Below are positions 37,785-47,900 of a DNA stretch of 64,000 bases, piece after piece; position 1 is the first letter of the stretch, and every line of letters starts with the position of its first letter. The stretch is from Tamarix chinensis (lineage: Eukaryota; Streptophyta; Magnoliopsida; Caryophyllales; Tamaricaceae). The position numbers and the translations under genes are program-made. Where the stretch lies: positions 6,019,391-6,083,390 of the forward strand of contig CM060174.1 of NCBI GenBank assembly GCA_030549775.1, written 5' to 3'. The notes under the pieces are model-generated. The model saw only the letters and a program-made list of their open reading frames with translations, was not told the DNA's origin and did not search any database.

Positions 37785-38170
37785 AAAAAAAAGACCCAAC
37801 CGGCGCCCCGACCGAACCCCCCTCTTCTTTTTCCTTTTTCTCTTCTTCCCTTTCTCTTGTCTTTCCCAAATCTCCTGTTCCCGACCTCTACTCCCGACCC
37901 CTGCTCCCGTCTCGTAACCCTAGCCGCCACCTTCTCCCCAAGCTTCTCCCCGCTCCGGCCAAGCTCACCAGTCCTCGTCGGCCCCAACCCGCAGCAACAG
38001 CCGCTGCAGCAGCAGCCGGAGCAGCGCGTCAGCAGCGGGCGACAACAGCAGCAGCGGCGAGCTGCGCTGTGTGCGCCGCCGTCCGGCCACGACAGACCCT
38101 GCTGACCACCGGCGAGCCACCCCCGACCCCCGACAAAGCTTCCCGGCCCTCCTTGCTTCGATTTTTACTG
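37785..38170 (+). other. GC-rich leader of element A1
   Basis: A C/T-rich tract is followed by CAG/CGG-rich sequence that abruptly differs from the AT-rich flanks. ORFs open in several frames because stops are rare. The same zone in the same place occurs inverted in A2 (about 56410-56765), which suggests a promoter or leader function rather than a protein. Confidence 0.6.
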
Positions 38171-38389
38171 ATTTTTGTTTGGTATAATTTTCGAAAAACC
38201 CTAACCCTTGTTTTGATTAATTGGGTATGAATTAGCTTATAAAAAGCTAAATTGATTGTTTGTTTATGTATGTATATGCTGTAAGATTAATTTGGATAGG
38301 CTAATTGTGTGGTTGTGTTGGAATTTTGGAAAAATTGGATTTTTGGTCGGGTTATGCCCAAATTTTTCGGATTCATCCGATTTGGTGAT

Positions 38390-39600
38390 TTTGGACAAAT
38401 TGATTATACAATATGTTTTAAAATGTATCCAATTTCATTTTGGAACCGTCAATTTGAGAAATTTATGCAGGTTTTATCGGAATTAGATTCCTAGGTCAAA
38501 TTTTGGGTGTAATGAAATTAGGTCGTATAATTGAGCCGTTTCGCTCAATTGATTTTATAATATTGTTTAAAATGTATTTAATTTTATATTGGAAGTGTCG
38601 ATTTGGGAAAATTGTGCGTAATTGATCGGAATTGGATTTTAAGGTCAAAACTCCCGCGGGTTTAAATTGATTTGAGTAATCAGGTTATTTTATTCAATTG
38701 ACTATATAAATTACATTAGAATATGTTTAATTACATTTTCAAACCGTCAATTGATATGTTTTGGTAAGAATTGATCGGGTTTGCGTTCCAGGCTCGAAAA
38801 CCCTAATTGTGCTAAATTACGTATTTTTTTTATTGGTTTCGAGCAATTGATTATTTGATATGTTATAAAATGAATTTAATTGCATTTCTAAACATTCAAT
38901 TTGATTAAATTTATAGAATTTTAACGAATTTTATTTTCAGGCCTAAAACCCTAAATTTCAAGTGAAATGATGAAATCGATTACTTGTAAGGTTGTTTTCT
39001 AAAATTGAATGTATAGAAATAGTTGAAATGGTATTAATTGCTTTCTAATACCTTTAAATTAAATTAATTAAATTGAATTACTTGAGTTTGTGTCGTGGGC
39101 TTTAAAACCCTAATCTTCGGGGATGATTTTATAAAATTGATTTTCGTTGTGCGTCTCTAATCTAATCGATTCCTGTCTTTGGGTTTTAAATCATTTAAAT
39201 TCTGTATTAACTTGACCGGTTTGGATTTGGTTCTATGTAAATGGTTAGATTACCTATTCAGTTGTAAAACCTAATAAATAAGTTATTTTCGATAAATTAA
39301 CTTATGATCGATTATTCTTTCTCGGGCTTTCCAAATTAAGTTGAAATGTCCCAAGTGATATTTGTATTAACCCGTTTTGATTTAGTTTTAACCTTAAATC
39401 TTAATAAAGTTATGCTTTTAAGTTCTAAGTTTCGGACACGTTTTCTAAGAAAGATCATTTGTGTTGTTTGTGTTTATTTAATTAGAATACGTGAATTATT
39501 GATTGATAGAATAATTTCTAATTTAGTTTCGATTTCTATCGGATCTAGGAAAGCTTTCTCGTGGATCTACGAGCTAGGGATCTCTCTCCCTCTTATCTCG
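38390..39600 (+). repeat. Degenerate tandem repeat of about 150 bp
   Basis: Successive units start near 38397, 38549, 38697 and 38847 with ATTGATTATACAAT/ATTGATTTTATAAT-like sequence. They continue through AAAATGTATNNAATT, an ACCGTCAATTTG-like phrase, GAATTGATCGG, and often end with AAACCCTAA. Copies diverge strongly. The inverted counterpart in A2 is at 55250-56200. Confidence 0.6.
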
Positions 39601-40969
39601 CTTAGCTAGCTTCGGGTCCAGGTAAGTCTCTACTTACCTCTACTTATGGGTGTTTAGTAAGGACGAAGCTATGGCCTTGTGCTATGTGTGATGTGTTTAT
39701 GGATGATGAGTATGCTATGTTAATGTGTATTATGCATGTGTTATGAATAACCTGTTTTGTGTAGCGCATCATGGATAATGAGGTATGTCGTATGTGTTCC
39801 TATGACATGAGCATGACATGTATATGTGTGATGTTTATGATGTGACTTATTATGGCCCTCTAGGACATACATGCTAGGGTTTTGGGTAGCATGAAATGAT
39901 AATAAAAGAACAACGGGGAAGTGGACGTTTGGGAAGGTTGCATGGGGGGACTAGACCTTGCATGGGCATGATCCTTACGTGTGAAAAGTTGATTTGGGTT
40001 GTAAGCAAGAGCTTGGGAGAGTCTTGGAGTGATTGGTGACTTGGTATGAAAAATAGTACGTAAGTCGGTGCGTAAGAGACCTTATTAGGGTTTTGCGTGT
40101 AAGTGGGTGTTGGGGAGTCTACATGGTGTATTTGAATTAAGTATGGGGATGAATCTTACGTGAGGAAAGTTGATTTAGCGCGTAAATGAGATAATGTCAA
40201 AGTTATGGGTCCATTGGAGACTTTGATGTAAAATAGTACGTAGGCGGATGTAAGGGTATCTAAGGGACCCAATTAGGGTTTTGGGGGAAAAATGAGGAAT
40301 TGGAGAGGTACAATGGTAAAGGCGATTAAGGAAGGGTGGAGTATGGGGTTGAGAGTGAGGGTCCACTTGTATAAAGGATGAGTATGGGCTTCTAAATGAG
40401 AGAAGAGGTTTTGGAGCAAAGAGGGGAGGTTACTTGGGGAGGAAGTCAAGAGCTAGGGTTTGGTGTGGCTAACTAGGGTCTGGCGGCCACATGCGGAGTT
40501 GGGGAACAAGGAGATATATTTTGGGAATTGCTTAGTAGAGACGGGATGCACGACAAGGAACAGAGTAAAGTTAGGATGAGTAAGAAAGAGTTGGGCCATG
40601 TAGGCCCAAATTAGGGTTTTCTAAGGAGGAGCCCTAGAGGGGTGAGGACATGCGGGACCGATATCGTTGTGTTACGGTTAGTCCATATTCTCGGGAGAGT
40701 GTGCCCTTACTACGTTTCCTTATGTATAAGAGTAAGAGGAGTTGGACATCGGGCGTGAGAAAGGGAGAACAGTCTCAAGATATGGGACGAGCCTCCTCGA
40801 AGGGAAGGAGTAGAGAGTAGTAGACATGCATGTCAAGGGTGGAACCTTATTTAACAATACATGAATAAGTGTAACACCCCCAAATTTACTACTGAAAAAT
40901 TTTGTTTAAGACAAAGGTTTTAGCGGAAGCGAAAGAATTAAAACCATAAACTTGGGGGTATTACCGCCA

Positions 40970-41015
40970 CACTTAGTACCAGACCGGTTCACTCCTACTG
41001 TTCCGATACTAAGTG
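40970..41015 (-). other. 3'-proximal hairpin of element B1
   Basis: CACTTAGTA (40970-40978) and TACTAAGTG (41007-41015) are a perfect 9-bp inverted repeat, about 100 bases from the 3' end. The same hairpin occurs in A1 at 46664-46672 and 46701-46709. Confidence 0.7.
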
Positions 41016-41284
41016 CTAAGGCTAAACTAAACAATCATTAAGTAAGAGTCATCAAAACATAGGTCCATAGTTAACATAGACCATTCACGAAAACCACGAG
41101 TCAACAACAGTTAAAATATCATTTAGGAATACAACTTAGAGTACGGTTTCAAAACAAGAAGCGTAGTACAAAATATAGCCAAATAAAACAGATCCCAAGG
41201 GACTAATATCAGGATCGCCTACTCACTCAAGACAAGCCTTCCACCCCACAATTAGTAACCGATCAAACCTGCATAGGAGGTCTG

Positions 41285-41358
41285 CTCCCCACCATCGGTG
41301 GATCATCACAGGACCCATTCAATCAAGGTAGTATCAGTACGGGTCCAATACTGAGTAA
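41285..41358 (-). repeat. Conserved 74-base block of the large elements
   Basis: This stretch, with GGATCATCACAGGACCCATT and AGTATCAGTACGGGTCCAAT, is nearly identical at 46321-46394 (inverted) and 52891-52964, while the sequence around it differs more. Confidence 0.7.
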
Positions 41359-41550
41359 GGACACTGGTGCGCTAAGGCCAAGCATACAATCATACAACAT
41401 AACATACGTATCACAATCATATAGACAACATATGATAACCGGCAAGATAAGGCCTGAATACTTTTCTGTGACCTATTCCTCATTTCTCATTAATAATACG
41501 TTCATTCCACACATATTCTTTAATAGTCCGTGTGAGTGCGGGAACTCCAC

Positions 41551-41880
41551 TATTATAGCCGGTGGAACGGTCACGAGGGCCATGCCCTGCCACTATTATA
41601 GCCGGTGGACCGGTCACGAGGGTATCATACCCTGCCACTATTATTTGCCGGTGGACCGGTCTGGCCCCGACTCACAAGGTATTCCACTGTAAATGTTTGT
41701 ATCTTTCCCAGGTCTTATTATCATTCTGATTAGTTTGTTGAGCGCGGAATCCCCCACTATTATAGCCGGTGGAACGGTCACGAGGGCCATGCCCTGCCAC
41801 TATTATAGCCGGTGGACCGGTCACGAGGGTAACATACCCTGCCACTATTATTTGCCGGTGGACCGGTCTGGGTCCGGCTC
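41551..41880 (-). repeat. Hairpin-module array of element B1 (two triplets)
   Basis: There are six modules of the form CCACTATTATAGCCGGTGG followed by ACCGGTC, in two blocks of three separated by about 105 bases. Inside each, CCAC can pair with GTGG, and CCGGT-GG-ACCGG is an inverted repeat. Spacers after the first two modules of each block are themselves hairpins (AGGGC-CAT-GCCCT; AGGGTA-TCA-TACCCT). The ORFs across it are by-products of the repeat. Confidence 0.8.
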
Positions 41881-42225
41881 AACATCTTTCTCTGTAAGTA
41901 GTTAATGTCTTAACATATCTTATTCAAAAGGTTTTCACCAAGGATACGCATAAATCATTCTCTCTCTGCTTTACACATCGCAACCAATAAAATTCCACAT
42001 TCATAACTACCCTTTAATCGATAATACACATGATAACGCCAAACAACTCTAAGCAGTCATAACCAACCCTAATTGTCCACACCAACCCGTGGTTAACCAC
42101 TCTCATCCCTATTTACCATAACCACCGTAATTAGCCATTCCAAACCTTAATTATCCTCAACAGTCACAATTGGTTACTCCATCCCTACTTAATCACAACG
42201 CCCCAGAGTTAATCACTCCAAACCC

Positions 42226-42845
42226 TAATTCCATACGATCATTAACTCCCATGCTAAACCCTAATACCGCCATACCAACATTACTACCACCATACAACCC
42301 ATAACACCACCATGTAAACCCTAATACCACCATAAGTCATTAATACCACTATACAATCATTAATACCACTATACGAATATTAATACCACCATGCAAACCC
42401 TAATACCACCATACAAACCCTAATACCACCATACAACATTAATACCTCCATAAAATCACAAATACCACCATACAACATTAATACCTCCATAAAATCACAA
42501 TACCACCATACGAACCCGAATACCACCATAAGCCATTAATACCACTATGAAATTGTTAGTACCACCATGCGAACATTTATGCCACCATACAAACCATAAT
42601 ACCACCATACAACATTAATACCTCCATAAAATCACAAATACCACCCTACAACATTAATACCTCCATAAAAACACAAATACCACCATACAACATTAATGCC
42701 TCCATAAAATCAAAATACCACCATACGAACCCGAATACCACCATAAGCCATTAATACCACTAGGAAATCATTAGTACCACCATACGAACATTTATGCCAC
42801 CATACAAACCCTAATCCCACCATACAAACTTCAAGACTCCCATGA
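42226..42845. repeat. Telo-box-like minisatellite
   Basis: Degenerate units of about 18-22 bases of the form ACCACCATACAAACCCTAAT repeat some thirty times. Many contain AAACCCTAA, the plant telo-box. Unit lengths and sequences vary and there are no spacers, so it is not a CRISPR-like array. Confidence 0.8.
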
Positions 42846-43419
42846 TGGTTCCCAACTCATATTACCATTTATCCTAACATGCATGTCCTAGTGGGCCATA
42901 ACATATTACGTCATAAACATCATACATATAAATGTCATGCTCATGTCACAGAAGCACATACAACATACCTCAATCTCCAAGCTGCGCTACACATAAGACA
43001 AGTTATCCACAAATCATATAATACATGGCATAGCATGTCATACACAACATTCAACACATCCATGTCACACATAGCACAAGGCCATTAGCTTCGTCCTTAC
43101 CTAAGGCGACGCCAGGCTTGGAGCATGCTCCTCTAACTCCTTAGGGTTTTGGTCGGGATTACCTATAAAAGGGGAAAAATGATAAGTATTAGTTTCCCTT
43201 ACAAGTACCATCAACCCTTATTCTAGTTTAGGATCAGGGTTTTTATTACTAAAGAGGGTATTATACGAAAACTAGGGTTTTTACCTTAGAATTAGTATAC
43301 TAAATATTAGTAGTCAAAATATAGTCATTTACGATACTTATTGTTACACTTATTTTATTAAGCCCATTAGTTCCATTCTTATAATACTAGTGTTCACTAG
43401 TCATAGTAAAATAGTGATG

Positions 43420-43477
<58 letters not shown>

Positions 43478-43494
43478 TAATAATAATAATAATA
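43420..43494. repeat. AAT microsatellite
   Basis: A nearly pure run of about 25 trinucleotide units. Shorter runs of the same kind follow to about 43975. Confidence 0.9.
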
Positions 43495-44029
43495 AGACTA
43501 CTAATAGTGACATTTATGTTTCAAGTAATAGAACTCTAGCGTTTTTAAGATTAAGTCTAACAATGGTGTTAGGTTTGAAATAATGATATTATAATGTCAC
43601 AATATTACAAGTAAACTATTCCTAAGGGTGATAATGATAATAGTAATAATACTAATAATGATGATGATAATAGTAATACTCCTAGTAGTAATGATAATAA
43701 CAATAATACAACCAAGTAAGGTTTAGCAACCACAATAATAACCGTAGTAAGGATAATAGAAGTAATAGTAGTAATATTATTAATAATGTCAATACTAACA
43801 ATTATACAAATTAAGATTAAAGTTAAGTATAATAAAAGTTAGGGTTTAAAAAGGGATGTTAGTAGTAGTAAGAAAATAAGAACATTAATGATGGAGACCA
43901 TAATAATGATAATAATATTAATATTAATAGTAATGAAAGAAATAATAATAATAATAATAATAATAATAGTATTAATATTGGTAGAAAATAGTAGTAGTTA
44001 TATAACAAAGGGTATTAGGGTTTGGATGA

Positions 44030-45120
44030 GTGGAGAACCACCTAAGGTCGGTGGTGGTCCAGCAGCGGCGCGTGGCGGCGACGGCGGCGACGGTGGAGGA
44101 GGAGAAGAGGGGGAAAGATGGAGGTGCTGGTTAGATGGGGGAGAAAAGAAGGAGTTTGAGGTGGGGAAATAAACAACGGGTGAAGGGGAGTGGAGTGAGG
44201 GTGGTGGCGTGGCAAAGGGTGGCGGCACGCGGCGGCGACGACGGCGGCCGAGGGTGGTGGAGAGAGGTGGAAGATGAGGGAGGAAGGAGGAGGGGGAGGC
44301 AGGGGAAGATGGAGGTATGGGAAGGTAGAGGGAGGTCTGATGGGCATTTTAGAGGGTGGAGGAGGCTCTGGTGGCAGCTGGGTTGGCGGTGGAAGGCGGC
44401 GCAAGGGCGGCGAGGGGTTGGAAGGGGCTGCTCGGGGTGGCTCTTTTGCACGGCCAGGGCGGCACGTGCAGGGCAAATCGAGGGCTGAGGAGGGCTTGGT
44501 TAGGTGGAGGGTGGTGCAAGGTGGGGTTCTGGGTGGCGCTAGACCGGCGACGTTAGGTGACGGCGGCGGTCGACGCGTTTGATGGGCGGCGGCGAGAGGG
44601 AGCAACCCAGGGTTTCGGGGTTCCAAATCCCGAACCCAGGTGATCAATGGGGGTATTTATAGGCAATTGGAAGGGGAAAACGATAAGGGGAGAAGGAGGC
44701 GTGCGGGGCAGGTGTGCAGGTGGCCGGCCGGTGGCAGGCGAAGCAAGTCCTACCATGGCAGGCTGGGTTGGGGAAGGGGAGAGGAAAAGGGAAAGAGGTG
44801 GGCACGCGGGAAGGGGAGAGAGGGACTTGGTTGGGGTCGAAAATAGAAAGACAACGACGGGGAGAGGGCAGAGAGGGGAGGTCGAACGGCGTGCTGCTGT
44901 CGGCGGCAGGGCTGCAGGGTTTGGCAGTTGTAGATCGGGGTTTGGGAGGGAGGAGGACGACGACTGGACCGGTCGGTCCAGGGGGAGAAAGAAAAGAAAG
45001 AAGAGGGCGGTTCGGCCGGCTGGGGCAACGGGCGACGAAGGAGTTGAGCGGGCCTGGTCGCGCGAGACGGGGGGGAGGGAGAGTTTGGGCCGCGGGCTGG
45101 CCCAAACCGGGAGATGAAGA
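44030..45120 (-). other. GC-rich leader of element B1
   Basis: A G/A-rich, CGG-rich block (C/T-rich on the element's own strand) ends sharply at both sides. Overlapping ORFs of 66-201 codons occur in all six frames and translate to low-complexity Pro/Arg/Gly strings, which argues against coding. The same zone occurs at the matching place in A1, A2 and B2. Confidence 0.6.
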
Positions 45121-45551
45121 AGAAGAAAAAAATAAAGGAGGAAGAAAGAAAAAGAAAAGAAATGGGAAAAAGGAAAATGGAAAATGATAAAGTAAGTTGG
45201 GTTGGGGGTATTGGTTCTTATTTATTTATATATTTATTTTAGATATTTAATTTTAATAATAATTATTTTAATTATAATAATTAAATCTATTTTAAAATTA
45301 GTTAGGCTATTTTGGGTAAATTGCCCTTAACTTCCATTTTAATTAGTAAAATGTCCAAAATTTTCTAAATAATTTATTTATTATTTTCTCCTTATTTTTC
45401 TCAATTAATTTCCTCTTTATTTAATAAAGTAATCTATTTTCTTAAATTTTCTCTAATAAATCATTATTTGCCATAATTCCTAAATTAGGATTTTTGGGGT
45501 ATTACAATAAGACATTAACTACTTAAAGAGTAAGATTGTTGAGCCGGGCCT

Positions 45552-46128
45552 AGACCGATCCACCGGTATAATAGTGGCCAGGTGCCGGGGTGCCCTGGAG
45601 ACCGATCCACTGGCGTATAATAGTGGTTAGGTGCGTTCTGCCCTATACGTGACCGATCCACCGGCTATAATAGTGGGGGATCTCGAGCTCAACAAACCAA
45701 ACAGTATGTTGTAATTAAATCATGGGAAAGATACTATATACTTACAGTGGAACACCATGAGAGTCGGGGCCAGACCAATCCACCGGCATAATAGTGGCCA
45801 GGAGCGTTGTGCCCTGGAGACCGATCCACCGACATATAATAGTGGTTAGGTGCGTTCTGCTCTATACGTGACCGATCCACCGGCTATAATAGTGGGGTTC
45901 CCGTACTCGCATGGATTAACAAAGATTATGGTGTGAAATGACTCATAAACAAATCATGGAAAGATACGTTATAATCACAGTGAAACACCATGAGAGTTGG
46001 GGCCAGACCGATCCACCGGCATAATAGTGGCCAGGAGCGTTCTGCCCTGGAGACTGATCTACCGGCATAAAATAGTGGTTAGGTGCGTTCTGCCCTATAA
46101 GTGACCGATCCACCAGCTATAATAGTGG
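45552..46128 (+). repeat. Hairpin-module array of element A1 (three triplets)
   Basis: Three blocks of three modules (ACCGATCCACCGGCTATAAT then AGTGG) repeat at about 225-base intervals. The spacers pair within themselves: CCAGG with CCTGG around an AGCGTTCTGC-like loop, and TAGG with CCTA around TGCGTTCTGC. Confidence 0.8.
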
Positions 46129-46663
46129 GGTTCCCGTATTCTCATGGATTCATAACGATTATGATGTGAATCGACTATAATTATCAGAGTTATGAAAAGA
46201 AGAAGTTGGACTGAACCATGACCGATCTACATCATTCATAATATATCATGTTGTTTATGTGATTGCGTTGTGCATGTTATGTTGTATGATGGTATGCTTG
46301 GCCTTAGCGCACCTGCGCCCTTACTCAGTATTGGACCCGTACTGATACTACCTTGATTGAATGGGTCCTGTGATGATCCACCGATGGTGGGGAGCAGACT
46401 TCCTGTGCAGGTTTATGATCGGGTACTATCTTGGGGTGGAAGGCTTGACTTGAGTGAGTAGGCGATCCGGATATTGGTCCCTTGGGATCTGTTTTATTTA
46501 GCTATATTTTGTACTACGCTTCTTGTTTTGAAACCGTACTCTTAAGTTGTATTCCTAAACGATATTCTAACTATTGTTGACTCGTGTTTCCGTGAATGAC
46601 CTATGTTGATTATGAACTTATGTTTTGAAGATTCTTACTTAACGATTGTTAGTTTAGCCTTAG

Positions 46664-46709
46664 CACTTAGTATCGAAACGGTAGGAGTGAACCGGTCTGG
46701 TACTAAGTG
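46664..46709 (+). other. 3'-proximal hairpin of element A1
   Basis: CACTTAGTA (46664-46672) and TACTAAGTG (46701-46709) form a perfect 9-bp stem about 100 bases before the element end. Confidence 0.7.
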
Positions 46710-47900
46710 TGGCGGTAATACCCCCAAGTTTACGGTTTTAATTCTTTCGCTTCCGCTAAACCTTTTGATCTAAACGAAATTTTTCAATAGTGAATTTGGG
46801 GGTGTTACACTAATACCTCCAAATTTGCTGTGATTAAGCTGCTTTAGGGGCTTTTTCAGAGCTTTGAGATTGGTCACAATATTCTGGAGATTTGTTGTGG
46901 TATTTTCTAGAGACCAGTGAGCAGAGATGAGGGGTAAGAAGTCAGGATCTGTGGTCCACATGTCAAAGAAGCAAAAAGTATGAGTTCTTGGCACTTGATT
47001 CTGGTGGACAGTAACAATCATTGTTGAGTGGTTAGAGATGAAAGAAGGAAGGAAGTGTGCAGAGGAATTCTCATAATAGTTGATCCACTCAGTGTTACAA
47101 ATAACCCTATCAAGCTTGCTCCATAATCTATCCTCCCCCATCTGTCGATTAGACCATACGTAAAAAGCTCCTGTATATCTAAGGTCTGTGAGTTGGAGAT
47201 GATTTAAGCAGTGTCTGAAATCCTCCATATCATATGTATGGATCTCCCCTTAACTCTTTTCATTTCTATTCAAAATTATATTAAAGTCTCCACAAACAAG
47301 CTAAGGGTAGTTATGAGGCTGATAATCAGTAAGCCATTTCCAGAGCTCCTTTCTTGTCTCACCTGTGTTAAAAGCATAAACAATAGTGAGGTAGAATTTG
47401 ATTTCACCTCCAGAGTTCATGATTTTACAAAGGATACCCTGAGCATGCATAGCAATGAGATCAATAGTCCAGAAGGAAGGATTCCATCCTAACCACACAC
47501 GGCCATTATAATGTACATTATTGTTTGTGAGCCAATTCCAATTAGTCATCAGGTTTTTGAATACTTTATCAAAGTTGATGTCTTTCACCCTGGTTTCAAC
47601 TAAACCAACTAAAGAAAGAGATTTTTCTTTGCACCAATCTCTTACTGCCTTCTATTTTTTGAGGTAATTCAAACCTCTTATATTCCAGCAGCCTATTGCC
47701 ATGAGAGATGAATATTGAAATCTGGCAAAGCATGCATCATCTCTGATCCTATTCTACCATTCACTATTCTCCATGGGGTAGAAATTTCTGTCTCTTGTAA
47801 TTGTGGAGTGTGGCCATCAGCAGGAGGGTGATGTGAAGAGGAAACTAGCAAACACATAGAACTCTTTGCTTTGGTAAGAATTGAGGAACCCTTAATGGTA

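Larger units (their letters stand above)
40870..45506 (-). mobile_element. Large non-coding LTR-like element B1, nested in A1
   Basis: The plus strand reads TGTAACACCCCCAAATTT at the left and GGGGTATTACA at the right, with a perfect ATAAG duplication (40865-40869 and 45507-45511). Length is 4637 bp and the direction is opposite to A1. The left 0.5 kb matches the 3' end of A1 in inverted form, so A1 and B1 are relatives. Going from its 5' end (45506) the zones are an AT-rich 0.3 kb, the GC-rich leader (45120-44030), AAT repeats, a telo-box minisatellite (42845-42226), a hairpin array (41880-41551), a conserved block (41358-41285) and a 3' hairpin (41015-40970). No retroviral-type gene is found. 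Confidence 0.85.
37240..46809 (+). mobile_element. Large non-coding LTR-like element A1 (4.9 kb plus insert)
   Basis: It begins TGTAATACCCCG and ends GGGGGTGTTACA. The LINE sequence CTAAT is duplicated on both sides (37235-37239 and 46810-46814). Without the nested element at 40870-45506 and its duplication it is about 4.93 kb. Zones in order: 0.54 kb AT-rich, a pyrimidine- and GC-rich leader (37785-38170), degenerate tandem repeats (38390-39600), a CAGGTAAGT splice-donor-like site at 39619-39627, a G-rich spacer, the insertion, a hairpin array (45552-46128), a 74-base conserved block (46321-46394) and a 3' hairpin (46664-46709). No gag or pol is seen. The best reading is a solo giant LTR of a non-autonomous (LARD-like) element. 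Confidence 0.85.
34746..47702 (-). pseudogene. LINE ORF2 (endonuclease, reverse transcriptase), interrupted
   Basis: The start at 47702 gives MAIGCWNIRGLN, the classic opening of plant L1 endonucleases. The endonuclease follows (47588-47301 with VWLGWNPSFW; 47228-46810 with LTDLRYTGAFYVWSN, LDRVICN and SFISNHSTMIV). Left of the insertion come QWLTLGDDNTKLFHA (about 37070), TSLNLIPKIPNASSTGYFRP and SAFIKGRSISNNILLATELM (36687-36409), IKLDMRKAYDFVLWDCLE (36384), KKGLRQGDPLSSYLF (about 36200), FANDILLF (about 36070), then LPFKYLGVPLDRKYLSKQHY (about 35850), GLGLTNISWWNRAA and an IWMERNRRIFKE zinc-region motif (about 34890). In FANDILLF the first catalytic Asp is Asn. In-frame stops and shifts are present but fewer than in the other LINEs here, so it is the youngest of them. 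Confidence 0.8.
34630..47900 (-). mobile_element. LINE (L1-type) split by a large nested insertion
   Basis: ORF2 reads from 47702 down to 34746 once the insertion 37240-46809 and its 5-bp target duplication are set aside. The 3' end on this strand runs into an A-rich tail (CCTAAAAATAAAAAAAATAA, near 34630). Only a remnant of ORF1 lies right of 47702, so the element is probably 5'-truncated; that edge is approximate. Confidence 0.78.

Noticed and set aside
41432..41905. Two ORFs of 86 and 70 codons with nearly identical repeats
   Set aside because: The similarity is of the hairpin modules at DNA level; the frames break in the homologous arrays of the other elements.
42226..42845. Regular repeats that might be taken for a CRISPR array
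   Set aside because: There are no unique spacers, the units are degenerate and contiguous, and the window is plant DNA.
44042..44647. A 201-codon minus-strand ORF and many overlapping ORFs in 44030-45190
   Set aside because: The GC-rich leader opens every frame at once; products are low-complexity Pro/Ser/Arg or Gly/Arg strings with no domain, inside a mobile element.
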